From assembly GCA_019695035.1 (NCBI GenBank), contig JAIBAU010000019.1, forward strand, positions 1 through 54,518: a stretch of DNA of 54,518 bases. The letters are read 5' to 3'. Positions 45,645 to 53,695 of the stretch are shown here, piece by piece (positions within the stretch are counted from its first letter, which is position 1; each line of letters starts with the position of its first letter). The notes beneath the pieces were generated by a model. The model saw nothing but the letters and a program-made list of their open reading frames with translations. It was not told the DNA's origin and did not search any database. The translations under genes and the position numbers were made by a program. The stretch is from Caulobacteraceae bacterium (GTDB lineage Bacteria > Pseudomonadota > Alphaproteobacteria > Caulobacterales > Caulobacteraceae).

Positions 45645-46604
45645 ATGAACGCGCCTTTTCCGCCACGCCGTCCGATGCGGCTCGTCCTGGTCGCTCCGCG
45701 GGGGTTCTGCGCCGGCGTGGACAGGGCCATCCAGATCGTCGAGCGCGCCATCGAGAAGTACGGCGCGCCCGTCTACGTCCGCCACGAGATCGTCCACAAC
45801 AAGCACGTGGTCGAGCATCTCAAGGCCGCCGGCGCCGTCTTCGTCGACGAACTGGCGGAGGCCCCCGACGACCGCCCGGTGGTGTTCTCGGCGCACGGCG
45901 TGCCCAAGTCGGTGCCGGCCGAGGCGCGCTCGCGCCAGATGCTCTACCTGGACGCCACCTGCCCGCTGGTCTCCAAGGTTCACCTCGACGCCGAGCGGCA
46001 TTTCCGCGAGGGCCGCGAAATCGTGCTGATCGGTCACGCCGGGCACCCCGAGGTCGAAGGCACCATGGGACAGTTGCCCGAAGGCGCCATCACCCTGATC
46101 GAAACGGTCGAAGACGTGGCGCGATTCCAGCCGCGCGACCCGACCCGCCTGGCCTACGTCACCCAGACCACCCTGTCCGTGGACGATACAGTCGGCATCC
46201 TGGCGGCGCTCCGGGCCCGCTTCCCGGCGATGACCGCCCCTCACAAGGAAGACATCTGCTACGCGACCACCAACCGCCAGGAAGCGGTGAAACGAGTCGC
46301 GGCGGAGTGCGACCTGGTGCTCGTGGTCGGTTCCAGGAATTCATCCAACTCCCTGCGCTTGGTCGAGGTGGCCCTGAAGGCGGGCGCCGGCCACGCCGAG
46401 CTGATCGACGACGCCGCCGGAATCGACTGGTCGTGGTTCGACGGGGTGGCGACGGTCGCCCTGACCGCCGGCGCCTCGGCGCCCGAGAGTCTGGTCAGGG
46501 GCGTGGTGGAAGCCGTCGGGACCCGCTTCGACGTCGCCGTCGAGGAAGACGCCGGCGCCCGGGAATCGGTGACCTTCAAGCTGCCCCGCGTCCTGGCGGA
46601 CTAG
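45645..46604 (+). CDS. ispH: 4-hydroxy-3-methylbut-2-enyl diphosphate reductase
   Basis: 319 residues. Last step of the non-mevalonate isoprenoid pathway, giving IPP and DMAPP. Three cluster cysteines are present: C22 in [13 protein letters not shown]106 in [13 protein letters not shown] and C205 in [12 protein letters not shown]. Substrate motifs [30 protein letters not shown] and [16 protein letters not shown] are intact. Start ATG 45645 is preferred to an in-frame TTG at 45636. GGCTAAACC near 45595 may be part of its promoter. It is divergent from the exported gene at 45523, and rnhA follows after 32 bases. Confidence 0.96.
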   Translation: MNAPFPPRRPMRLVLVAPRGFCAGVDRAIQIVERAIEKYGAPVYVRHEIVHNKHVVEHLKAAGAVFVDELAEAPDDRPVVFSAHGVPKSVPAEARSRQMLYLDATCPLVSKVHLDAERHFREGREIVLIGHAGHPEVEGTMGQLPEGAITLIETVEDVARFQPRDPTRLAYVTQTTLSVDDTVGILAALRARFPAMTAPHKEDICYATTNRQEAVKRVAAECDLVLVVGSRNSSNSLRLVEVALKAGAGHAELIDDAAGIDWSWFDGVATVALTAGASAPESLVRGVVEAVGTRFDVAVEEDAGARESVTFKLPRVLAD

Positions 46605-46636
46605 GCGCAGGTCTGCGAATCTGGCGGTGGTGCGAC

Positions 46637-47083
46637 GTGCTCACCAAGGTCACCATCTTCACCGACGGCGCCTGCAAGGGAAATCCCGGCCCAGGGGGCT
46701 GGGGCGCGGTCCTCATCTCGGGCGGACACCGCAAGGACCTGTGGGGGGGAGAACCCGCGACCACCAACAACCGCATGGAGCTGATGGCCGCCATCCGGGC
46801 CCTGGAGGCCCTGAACAAGCCCTGCGCGGTCGAGCTCCACACCGACAGCACCTATGTGCTGAAGGGCATCACGGAGTGGCTGCCGGGGTGGAAGGCCCGC
46901 GGTTGGAAGACCGCCGACAAGAAGGCCGTGAAGAACGACGACCTGTGGATTCGACTCGACGCCGCGCGCCTGCGCCACGAGGTGAAGTGGAAATGGGTCA
47001 AGGGCCACGCCGGCCACGAGCTCAACGAGCATGCGGACGCGCTCGCCAATCGCGGCTGCGACGAAATCGTCGGCCTCGGCTAG
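46637..47083 (+). CDS. rnhA: Ribonuclease HI
   Basis: 148 residues. Degrades RNA in RNA-DNA hybrids. The four catalytic acids fall at E. coli positions: D10 in [19 protein letters not shown]48 in [16 protein letters not shown]70 in [12 protein letters not shown] and D134 in [15 protein letters not shown]124 in GHAGH is also present. The basic protrusion [20 protein letters not shown] is intact. The start is GTG 46637 (product [11 protein letters not shown]), the only sensible start near the homology boundary; its ribosome site is weak. It ends one base from the convergent nfeD stop. Confidence 0.94.
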   Translation: MLTKVTIFTDGACKGNPGPGGWGAVLISGGHRKDLWGGEPATTNNRMELMAAIRALEALNKPCAVELHTDSTYVLKGITEWLPGWKARGWKTADKKAVKNDDLWIRLDAARLRHEVKWKWVKGHAGHELNEHADALANRGCDEIVGLG

Positions 47084-47084
47084 C

Positions 47085-47540
47085 CTAGGCGGGCCTCACC
47101 TTCAGTCGGGGTCCGGCCACGCCCGTGACGACGACCTTCACCCCCGACGCCAGGTCGACCCCGTCCTCCAGATCGACGCTCCATTCGGCTCCGTCGATAA
47201 AGGCGCGGCCGTGCCCTTCATTGAAGGCGCCGACCGAGCGGCCGGTCTTGCCGATGAGCCGGCTGGCCTGGTCGTTGATGTCCTCGCCCTCGCCCTGCAC
47301 CTCGCGGATGAAGCGGCGCGACACCAGGGTCGTGACCAGGGTCAGGGCGCCGAAGATGAACACTTCCAGCGGCAGGCTCGTGAGCCCGGTCAGACTGACC
47401 AGGCCGGTCACCGCGGCTGAAGCCGCGGCCCAGAGCAGCCAGCCGGACCCGGTCGCGGCCTCGATGGCCAGCAGCACCGCGCCGAAAGCCATCCAGATCC
47501 AGAAGGGATGGTTGGCGTAAAGATCGACGATCATGTCCAT
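47085..47540 (-). CDS. NfeD-family membrane protein
   Basis: 151 residues: N-terminal hydrophobic region with about three helices (FWIWMAFGAVLLAIEAAT, WLLWAAASAAVTGLVSL, LEVFIFGALTLVTTLVS) and a C-terminal OB-fold (RLIGKTGRSVGAFNEGHGRAFIDGAEWSV, DLASGVKVVVTGVAGPRLKVRP) typical of short NfeD proteins. NfeD proteins partner with stomatin-like proteins; the SPFH gene qmcA lies 53 bases upstream on the same strand, so the two probably act together in membrane organisation or quality control. Confidence 0.9.
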   Translation of the reverse strand: MDMIVDLYANHPFWIWMAFGAVLLAIEAATGSGWLLWAAASAAVTGLVSLTGLTSLPLEVFIFGALTLVTTLVSRRFIREVQGEGEDINDQASRLIGKTGRSVGAFNEGHGRAFIDGAEWSVDLEDGVDLASGVKVVVTGVAGPRLKVRPA

Positions 47541-47593
47541 GTGCGGCGGCTTCCTCTTCAGGCCCTGTCAGTCCAACCTTGACCTTATGTGGG

Positions 47594-48526
47594 TCAGCGC
47601 TTGCCCGGACGCGAGTCCTGCTGCTGGCTCTGCGCGGTCCTCACCAGCTCGCCGACGCCCGCAAGGGCCCCGACCAGCGACCCCATTTCGGCAGGGACGA
47701 TGACGGTCTTCTGCTGCGGCGAATTGGCCAGCTGGGCGAACGCATCGACGTACTTCTGGGCCACGAAGTAGTTGATGGCGTTCACGTCGCCCTTGGCGAT
47801 GGCTTCCGAGACCATGGCGGTCGCCTTGGCCTCGGCCTCGGCGGCGCGTTCGCGAGCCTCGGCGTCGCGGAAGGCGGCTTCCTTGCGGCCCTCGGCCTGG
47901 AGGATGGCGGACTGCTTGGCGCCCTCGGCGCGGGCGATGGCGGCGGACTTCTCGCCGTCGGCCTCGGTGATCACCGCGCGGCGCTCGCGCTCGGCCTTCA
48001 TCTGACGGGCCATGGCGTCGGTGATGTCGGCGGGCGGAGTCAGGTCCTTGATCTCGATGCGGTTGACCTTCACGCCCCACGGTTCGGTCGCCGCGTCGAT
48101 CGCCTGCAGCAGGTGGCTGTTGATGATGTCGCGCTGGCTCAGCACCTCGTCCAGCTCCATCGAGCCGACGACCGTCCGCAGGTTGGTCTGGCTGAGCTGC
48201 TGGATGGCGTAGATCAGGTTGTCGACCCGGTAGGCCGCGGCCGCGGCGTCCATCACCTGGATGAAGACGATGGCGTCGACCTTCACCATGGCATTGTCCT
48301 TGGTGATGACCTCCTGCTGCGGGATGTCGAGCACCTGCTCCATCATGTTCATGCGCCGCCCGATACCCTCGACGAAGGGGGTCAGGAAGCTCAGGCCCGG
48401 CTTGAGCGTACGCGTGTACTTGCCGAAGCGCTCGACCGTGAACTCACGGCCCTGCGGCACCAGCTTGATGGCGTTGAAAAGGACGACCAGCGCCAGAATG
48501 ACCAGCGCGCCTGCGAACCATCCCAT
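47594..48526 (-). CDS. qmcA: SPFH/stomatin-like membrane protein
   Basis: 310 residues: one N-terminal membrane helix (about 4-20), an SPFH domain at about 25-190 (LVPQGREFTVERFGKYTRTLKPGL, ITKDNAMVKVDAIVFIQVMD, QTNLRTVVGSMELDEVLSQRD, WGVKVNRIEIKDLTPP), then an Ala/Glu-rich coiled coil (AEGRKEAAFRDAEARERAAEAEAKA) and a Gln-rich tail. Stomatin-like proteins form large membrane rings and bind proteases or NfeD. GAGGGGAA precedes the ATG. With nfeD downstream it makes the well-known stomatin-NfeD pair. Confidence 0.92.
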   Translation of the reverse strand: MGWFAGALVILALVVLFNAIKLVPQGREFTVERFGKYTRTLKPGLSFLTPFVEGIGRRMNMMEQVLDIPQQEVITKDNAMVKVDAIVFIQVMDAAAAAYRVDNLIYAIQQLSQTNLRTVVGSMELDEVLSQRDIINSHLLQAIDAATEPWGVKVNRIEIKDLTPPADITDAMARQMKAERERRAVITEADGEKSAAIARAEGAKQSAILQAEGRKEAAFRDAEARERAAEAEAKATAMVSEAIAKGDVNAINYFVAQKYVDAFAQLANSPQQKTVIVPAEMGSLVGALAGVGELVRTAQSQQQDSRPGKR

Positions 48527-48582
48527 GAGATGTTCCCCTCATTCTCGATCACGCCAAGCTTATCGGAGCGCGAGCCGCGCCG

Positions 48583-48969
48583 CTATCGAATCCGGGAGAG
48601 TTGCAGGGACAGGTCCCGGCCGCGGCTCGCCACCCGGGCCGCCTGGGCCCGCGCCGCGGCGTCACAGGTGGGAAACTGGCCTTCCATGGCCGAAAAGCCG
48701 GTGTTGAAACGTTCGGTCAGCCGGACCTTGAAGGCCAGGTCGGGCTGCTCCAGCGCCATCAGGCGCTCCATCCGGGCCCGCCAGTATTGGTCCCCGGGCT
48801 TGCAGGCGTAGGCCAGGGCATGCGCCTGGCCCATGACGTAGGCGAGATCCAGCAGCGTCTGGCGCGCTGCCGGACTGCGGTCCTGGGCCAGCGACGGCGC
48901 CGAGAACAGCGCCGCCGCAAGCGTCAGGACTATTCCGAGATCTCGACGGTTTCGCCTTCGAGTTCGCAA
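48583..48969 (-). CDS. TIGR02301-like exported protein
   Basis: 128 residues with a basic N-terminus and signal peptide (MRTRRRNRRDLGIVLTLAAA-LFSAPSLAQD), then LLDLAYVMGQAHALAYACKPGDQYWRARMERLMALEQPD and FNTGFSAMEGQFPTCDAAAR, matching my memory of TIGR02301 (small exported alphaproteobacterial proteins, function unknown). Two cysteines may pair. The best start is TTG 48969, inside the 3' end of the upstream gene (40-base overlap); no ATG or GTG in frame precedes the hydrophobic segment. Start confidence is low, family confidence moderate. Confidence 0.7.
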   Translation of the reverse strand: MRTRRRNRRDLGIVLTLAAALFSAPSLAQDRSPAARQTLLDLAYVMGQAHALAYACKPGDQYWRARMERLMALEQPDLAFKVRLTERFNTGFSAMEGQFPTCDAAARAQAARVASRGRDLSLQLSRIR

Positions 48970-49274
48970 AAGTTCACATTCCGTACGTCGATGTGCGAGC
49001 CGTCATCGAAATCGGCGCGCATGTCGTAGTTACAGTCGGGCAGGTTGTCGTCGATGGTGACGTCGACCGATTCACCGGCGCCGACCACGTCCACGCCCAG
49101 AATGTCTTCTTCCCAGCTGTTGGTCGAGGGCACCGAAAGGTGCAGGGACGTCATGGTGCTGCTGGTGGCGTTGTCGATGGTGAAGTGGACCGGCTCGGTC
49201 GTCTGAGCACTGGCGCCGACGGCGAAGGCCATGGAAGCGGCGAGCGCTGCGCCGGCGAATAGAAGACGCTTCAT
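48930..49274 (-). CDS. Small secreted protein of the SWEEDxLG type (paralog of the gene at 25006)
   Basis: 114 residues. Signal peptide (MKRLLFAGAALAASMAFAVG-ASAQ), SWEEDILG at 53-60, C81-N-Y-D-M-R and C103. It shares with the protein of 25006 the MKRL opening, the exact SWEED-[LI]-L-G motif, the cysteine spacing (22 residues in both) and a following NVN-[VF]-C. The two genes are about 24 kb apart, so this is a dispersed rather than a tandem duplication. Predicted acidic, beta-rich and disulfide-bonded. It overlaps the following TIGR02301-like gene by 40 bases. Confidence 0.8.
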   Translation of the reverse strand: MKRLLFAGAALAASMAFAVGASAQTTEPVHFTIDNATSSTMTSLHLSVPSTNSWEEDILGVDVVGAGESVDVTIDDNLPDCNYDMRADFDDGSHIDVRNVNFCELEGETVEISE

Positions 49275-49340
49275 TTATGCAATTTCCCCGCCCGACATTG
49301 GGCGCGCGGACGGTAACACCGTCGTCATGTCCGTCCAGCG

Positions 49341-49745
49341 CTATCCCTTGGCGCGCGACGCGGCGAGGCGGATGACGCGGCGGGTCTCATCCCACGCGAC
49401 CAATTCGCACGCTGCATCCAAAGGATGAAAAGCGGCCTCGACCGCGTCGTCGCCGGCGCGCGGCTCTCCGGAAATCCAACGCGCTCCAAAATCGATCAGC
49501 ACGTAATGGTGGTCCGGCGGGAAGAGGCCGTCGACGACATCCAGCAGTCCCGTGAGCTCCGCCACCACGCCGGTCTCTTCGCCCAACTCGCGAAGGGCCG
49601 CGTCCTTCGCCCGCTCGCCCGGTTCGATCCGGCCGCCCGGCAGGCTCCACTCACCGATTCGCGGCGGCCGGCCGCGGCGGATCAGCAGCACCTCGTCGTC
49701 ACGCAGGCAGACGACGCCGACGGCGGGGATGGGAGGGGCGGCCAT
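49341..49745 (-). CDS. Nudix hydrolase
   Basis: 134 residues with a complete Nudix box at 38-60 (GRIEPGERAKDAALRELGEETGV) preceded by GEWSLPGG. The opening PAVGVVCLRDDEVLLIRRGRPPRIGEWSLPGG and the following LDVVDGLFPPDHHYVLIDFGARW resemble small ADP-ribose or nucleotide-sugar pyrophosphatases of the MutT/NudG-like group; the substrate is not certain. It starts ATG 49745, divergent from the FAD-linked dehydrogenase by 107 bp. Confidence 0.9.
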   Translation of the reverse strand: MAAPPIPAVGVVCLRDDEVLLIRRGRPPRIGEWSLPGGRIEPGERAKDAALRELGEETGVVAELTGLLDVVDGLFPPDHHYVLIDFGARWISGEPRAGDDAVEAAFHPLDAACELVAWDETRRVIRLAASRAKG

Positions 49746-49852
49746 GACTTCCCTTCCGCCAATGTCCGGTTCGCCGCAAGCCTCGCGGCGCCGGAAAGGT
49801 CGGGCGCATTCCGGGATGACAGCCGGGGGGTTGGTTTGAGACAGTCCCCGTC

Positions 49853-51265
49853 ATGAACGCGCCCCTCCCCTCCGACGCCCTCTCGCGCCTCAAGGCCCTG
49901 CTCGGGCCGGGCGGGTGGAGCGACGACCCGTCGGTGCTTGCCCCCCATCTAAGCGAGTGGCGGGGGCGATGGGCGGGGACGACGCCCCTGATGGTCCTGC
50001 CGCGCACCGTCGAGGAGGTCTCCGCGGTCGTCTCGATCTGCGCGGAGACGGGCACGCCCATCACGCCACAAGGCGGCAATACGGGCCTGGTGGGCGGACA
50101 GACGCCGCAGGGCGAGGTTCTGCTGTCGACCGGCCGGCTCAGGGCGGTCCGCGACGTCGATGCCGCCGACGACGCCATGGTGGTCGAGGCCGGCGTCACC
50201 CTGCTGGAGGCCCAGCAGGCCGCCGAGGCGAAAGGCCGCCTCTTTCCCCTGAGCCTCGCCGCGGAAGGCACGGCGACGATCGGCGGCAACATCTCGACCA
50301 ACGCCGGGGGCGTGGCCGTCCTGCGCTACGGCATGATGCGCGACCTGGTGCTCGGCCTCGAGGCGGTCTTGCCCAATGGCGAGATCCTGCGAGGTCTCAA
50401 GCGTTTGCGGAAGGACAACACCGGCTACGACCTTAAGCATCTCCTCATCGGGGCCGAGGGGACCCTGGGCGTCATCACCGCCGCCAGTCTCAAGCTCTTC
50501 CCGCTGATGCGATCGCGCGCGACTGCCGTGGTGGCGGTCGAGGACCCTGGCAGGGCTGTCGAACTGCTGATGCGCGCCAAGGCCGAGACCGGGGGCGGCG
50601 TCGACGCCTTCGAGATCATGAACCGGGTCGGCACGGGCATGGTGCTCAGGAACATTCCCGGGACTCGCGATCCCTTCCCGGGCCAGGACCATCCCTGGAC
50701 CGTCCTGATCGAGCTGGCGTCCGGGGAGCCGGGCGCGGCCGGCGCGGCGATGGAGCGCCTGCTCGCCCAGGCCCTCGAAGCCGGACTGGTCCTGGACGCC
50801 GCGGTCGCCCAGAACGAGCAGCAGAAGCGCGACTTCTGGCGAGTTCGCGAGGACCAGTCAGCCGGGCAGAAGGTCGAGGGGGCCGGCTGGAAACACGACA
50901 TCTCGGCGCCGGTCAGCCAGGTGCCGGCCATGCTGGCCGAGGCGACCGCCGCGGTGGAGCGCTTCCATCCCGGCGTGCGAGTGGCGGCTTTCGGACACCT
51001 GGGCGACGGCAACATCCACTACGACGTGATCATGCCCGCGGGGGCCGACGCTAAGGCCTTTTCGGCGCGACGCGAGGAGGGTTCCCGGATCGTGCATGAC
51101 ATCGTGGCCCGACATGAAGGCTCGATCTCCGCCGAACACGGCCTGGGCCGCGCCAAGACCGCAGAGGCGCTGCGCTACAAGTCGCCGGTCGAGGTCGAGG
51201 CCATGCGGGCCATCCGCAAGGCGCTCGATCCCGGACGCATCATGAACCCGGGCGTGCTGTTCTGA
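49853..51265 (+). CDS. FAD-linked oxidase (D-2-hydroxy acid dehydrogenase, GlcD/D2HGDH type)
   Basis: 470 residues. The PCMH FAD domain spans about 40-220: PRTVEEVSAVVSICAETGTPITPQGGNTGLVGGQTP, LSLAAEGTATIGGNISTNAGGVAVLRYGMMRDLVLGLEAVLPNGEIL and HLLIGAEGTLGVITAASLKLFP. The C-terminal oxidase domain carries FGHLGDGNIHYDV (metal-binding histidines), SAEHGLGRAK and LDPGRIMNPGVLF. This is the D-2-hydroxyglutarate/D-lactate dehydrogenase group, which passes electrons to a quinone or flavoprotein. The exact hydroxy acid is not readable. It ends convergent with sppA; a small CCTTCC/GGAAGG hairpin (51267-51282) lies between them without a T tract. Confidence 0.9.
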   Translation: MNAPLPSDALSRLKALLGPGGWSDDPSVLAPHLSEWRGRWAGTTPLMVLPRTVEEVSAVVSICAETGTPITPQGGNTGLVGGQTPQGEVLLSTGRLRAVRDVDAADDAMVVEAGVTLLEAQQAAEAKGRLFPLSLAAEGTATIGGNISTNAGGVAVLRYGMMRDLVLGLEAVLPNGEILRGLKRLRKDNTGYDLKHLLIGAEGTLGVITAASLKLFPLMRSRATAVVAVEDPGRAVELLMRAKAETGGGVDAFEIMNRVGTGMVLRNIPGTRDPFPGQDHPWTVLIELASGEPGAAGAAMERLLAQALEAGLVLDAAVAQNEQQKRDFWRVREDQSAGQKVEGAGWKHDISAPVSQVPAMLAEATAAVERFHPGVRVAAFGHLGDGNIHYDVIMPAGADAKAFSARREEGSRIVHDIVARHEGSISAEHGLGRAKTAEALRYKSPVEVEAMRAIRKALDPGRIMNPGVLF

Positions 51266-51293
51266 ACCTTCCGCAGGGAAGGCGCTCCGCCCC

Positions 51294-53090
51294 CTAGCGA
51301 TCCACCCGCGGCGTGTCCGACAAGACCGCGGCGCGACCGCCCTCGCGCATGCGCGCCTCGGCGATCTGGTCCAGCGCCGACTGGGCGTGCGGGTCGGTCA
51401 GGATGTACCCGATCGTGGAGAGCGAACGCATCGAGGTCTCCGACACGCCCATCGCCTCCGACAGGGCCTCGAAGAAGGTCTTCTCGGCGGGGAAGCGCTT
51501 GAAGCGGACCTCCTGGTCGGCCGGGATGCGGGCCAGGGCCTTGGCGCGGGCCACCGCCGTGTTGAAGCCTCCCAGCTCGTCGACGAGGTGCAACTGCAGC
51601 GCCTGGGCGCCGGTCCAGACGCGACCCTTGGCGATCTCGCGCACCCGGGCGGCCGGGATCTTGCGGCCCTCCGACACGCGCTGGATGAAGCTGTCGTAGA
51701 TGCGGTCCATCCATTTGGCGAAGGCGGCGCGCTGGGCGGGCGTGAAGCTCGAGGTCGAGGTGAAGGCGTTGGCGTATTCACCGCCGACGGACAGGTCGCG
51801 CATGTCGACGCCGAACCGCGCCGCCAGGTCGCCCAGCACGAACTTGCCGCCGAACACCCCGATCGAGCCGGTCAGCGTGGACGGATTGGCCACGATGTGG
51901 CTGGCGTCCGCCGAGATCCAGTAGCCGCCCGAGGCGGCGTAGGTGCCCATGGAGACGACCACCGGCTTGCCGGCCGCCTTGGCCGCTCGCACCGCCGCGC
52001 CGATCTGCTCGGACGCCGTGTCCGACCCGCCCGGCGACGAGACGCGGAAGACGATGGCCTTCACGTCCTTGTCTTCGATGGCCTTCTCGAAGGCGGCGGC
52101 GATCTCGTCGGAATGGATGACGCTCTCGCGGGCGAAGGGGTCGCTCTCGCCGCGGCCTGTAATGATCGGACCTTCGGCGTTGATCACCGCGATGGCCGGA
52201 CCGCTCTGACGTTCGGTCACCACCAGCGCGGCGGCGTAGTCCTCGAAGTCGATGATCTTGGCGCCGCGGCCGGCGCGCTCGAGCATGGCGTGCTCAACCT
52301 CCGCGACGCCGCCGACGCGGTCGATCAGGCGGCGCGCGCGCGCCTCCTCGGCCGACCAGGGCCCGCCCTCGATCGCCGCCTTCAGGGCGGCCGGCTCCAG
52401 CCGGCGATCACGCGCCGCCTGGTTGAGGGCGGAGTTGAAGATCGAAGTCATCCACGACAGCGTCGATTCCCGGTGCGCCGGCGTGAAGTCGTCGTAGAGG
52501 TAGGGATTGACGGCGTTCTTGTATTCGTAGCGCTGCTCGTATTCGGCGCGCACCTGGTAGCGGTCGAACAGGCGCTTGAGGAACATCTCGCTCGTGGCCA
52601 TGCCCGTGGCCTGGAACGAAGCGTTCGGCTGCATCCAGAACTCGCCCGTGGCCGCGCCCAGTTCGTAGGTCGAGACCACCATGCCGTCGGGATAGAGGCC
52701 CTGGCTGTGGGCGACGATCGGCTTGCCCGCAAGACGGAAACGCTTGAATGCCTGGCGCAGTTCGTCGGCCGCCGCCGGGGCCATGCCGCCCTCGGGCAGG
52801 CGCACCAGCACCGACTTGACCTTGTTGTCCTTCTCCGCGGCGCGCAGGGCGTCGACCACGCGCATGACCGACAGGCTGGGCCCGCCGAAGCCGCCGAAGG
52901 GCGAGGTGGAGTCCTGATCGCGCAGACCCTCGCGCAGGTCCAGCTCCAGCACCGCGCTCTGGGCCGCCGTCTTCTCGGCGGCGCCCTGGATCGAGCCCGC
53001 GATCGCGCCGAGCAGCAGGAACGGCACGACGACGAAGAACAGCAGCAGGCCGACGAACACGCCGCCGACAGTGATGAAGAACTGCTTCAT
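51294..53090 (-). CDS. sppA: Signal peptide peptidase SppA, 67K type
   Basis: 598 residues, the long double-domain form: an N-terminal membrane anchor (MKQFFITVGGVFVGLLLFFV...), a non-catalytic-like first repeat and a catalytic second repeat. The general base is probably K191 in YEYKNAVNPYLYDDF and the nucleophile S387 in GTYAASGGYWISADASHI, as in E. coli SppA. VSSPGGSDTASEQI and STLTGSIGVFGGKF are further family blocks. It digests leftover signal peptides at the membrane from the periplasmic side. A longer in-frame extension to 53507 is a shadow; MKQFF is the sensible start. A good promoter lies just upstream (53125-53152). Confidence 0.95.
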   Translation of the reverse strand: MKQFFITVGGVFVGLLLFFVVVPFLLLGAIAGSIQGAAEKTAAQSAVLELDLREGLRDQDSTSPFGGFGGPSLSVMRVVDALRAAEKDNKVKSVLVRLPEGGMAPAAADELRQAFKRFRLAGKPIVAHSQGLYPDGMVVSTYELGAATGEFWMQPNASFQATGMATSEMFLKRLFDRYQVRAEYEQRYEYKNAVNPYLYDDFTPAHRESTLSWMTSIFNSALNQAARDRRLEPAALKAAIEGGPWSAEEARARRLIDRVGGVAEVEHAMLERAGRGAKIIDFEDYAAALVVTERQSGPAIAVINAEGPIITGRGESDPFARESVIHSDEIAAAFEKAIEDKDVKAIVFRVSSPGGSDTASEQIGAAVRAAKAAGKPVVVSMGTYAASGGYWISADASHIVANPSTLTGSIGVFGGKFVLGDLAARFGVDMRDLSVGGEYANAFTSTSSFTPAQRAAFAKWMDRIYDSFIQRVSEGRKIPAARVREIAKGRVWTGAQALQLHLVDELGGFNTAVARAKALARIPADQEVRFKRFPAEKTFFEALSEAMGVSETSMRSLSTIGYILTDPHAQSALDQIAEARMREGGRAAVLSDTPRVDR

Positions 53091-53124
53091 GGAGCGATTG
53101 AGACCCTTTTCCCCTCGACGGCCG

Positions 53125-53152
53125 ACCATAGGGGGCCGTTTGTCACCGTCAA
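53125..53152 (-). promoter_or_regulatory. Promoter of sppA
   Basis: On the minus strand, TTGACG (53152-53147) and TATGGT (53130-53125) with a 16-base gap; seen as TTGACGG-N-CCTATGGT it matches the Caulobacter housekeeping promoter well. It would give a leader of about 28 bases. Confidence 0.6.
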
Positions 53153-53265
53153 ATGAAGACGCGGTAAGGCCCCGGGTGGAAGAGACCCGGCGCCGGCGGC
53201 GGCGTGCAGCACATCTAGGCGCCCCGGGGGCGCGGCGCGGCCTTGAAAGGGGATGTCGGGAAGGA

Positions 53266-53342
53266 TGGTCGGAGTACCAGGATTCGAACCTGGGACCTCT
53301 GCGTCCCGAACGCAGCGCTCTACCAGACTGAGCTACACTCCG
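53266..53342 (-). tRNA. tRNA-Pro (anticodon CGG)
   Basis: 77-nt cloverleaf on the minus strand: acceptor CGGAGTG pairing with TACTCCG (one G-T), D arm GTAGCTCAGTCTGGTAGAGC, anticodon stem CTGCG with loop TTCGGGA giving anticodon CGG, T arm CCAGGTTCGAATCCTGG, discriminator A and an encoded CCA. Confidence 0.95.
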
Positions 53343-53352
53343 AGGAGCGCGC

Positions 53353-53381
53353 CTTATAGCGACGCCCCCCCTGCCCCGCAA
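53353..53381 (-). promoter_or_regulatory. Promoter of tRNA-Pro
   Basis: On the minus strand, TTGCGG (53381-53376) then GCTATAAG (53360-53353) with the spacing of the Caulobacter housekeeping promoter (TTGaCgS-N10-14-GCTANAWC). It ends 10 bases before the tRNA. Confidence 0.6.
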
Positions 53382-53465
53382 GCGACGTTTCAGCCTATTT
53401 TCGCAGGGAATCCGCAGCGGATGGCAGGCGGCTGGAATCCAAGCCGGAAAAGGCGGCGGGGGTGG

Positions 53466-53494
53466 TTGCAACGGGCAAGCGGCTGCGCTATCTC
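53466..53494 (+). promoter_or_regulatory. Promoter of tRNA-Gln
   Basis: TTGCAAC at 53466-53472, 14 bases, then GCTATCTC at 53487-53494, a close match to TTGaCgS-N10-14-GCTANAWC. Located 53 bases before the tRNA. Confidence 0.6.
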
Positions 53495-53547
53495 CCCCTC
53501 CCTCCACGCGGCCCCGCCTTCCGGCCTGGCTGCGCGACCGTTCCTGC

Positions 53548-53621
53548 TGGGGAATGGTGTAATGGTAACACAGCGGTTTTTGGTACCGTCATTCTAGGTT
53601 CGAGTCCTAGTTCCCCAGCCA
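53548..53621 (+). tRNA. tRNA-Gln (anticodon UUG)
   Basis: 74-nt cloverleaf: acceptor TGGGGAA with TTCCCCA, D arm TGGTGTAATGGTAACACAG, anticodon stem GCGGT/ACCGT with loop TTTTGGT giving anticodon TTG, T arm CTAGGTTCGAGTCCTAG, discriminator G and encoded CCA. Confidence 0.95.
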
Positions 53622-53695
53622 ACGCTCTCCGAACTCAGGCCTGAACCGCGCGTAGGCCGCCGCCGTCCTGGCGCGCGTCGAACCGGGGGCCCTCG

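Noticed and set aside
51267-51282. CCTTCC/GGAAGG hairpin between the FAD dehydrogenase and sppA
   Set aside because: Only 6 bp and no T tract; too weak to call a terminator.
51387-53156. 589-codon plus-strand ORF opposite sppA
   Set aside because: Antisense shadow; sppA motifs and promoter lie on the minus strand.
53253-53597. Plus-strand ORF reading GVPGFEPGTSASRTQRSTRL across the tRNA-Pro region
   Set aside because: This is the well-known spurious product of translating a tRNA gene on its antisense strand; the tRNA cloverleaf explains the sequence.
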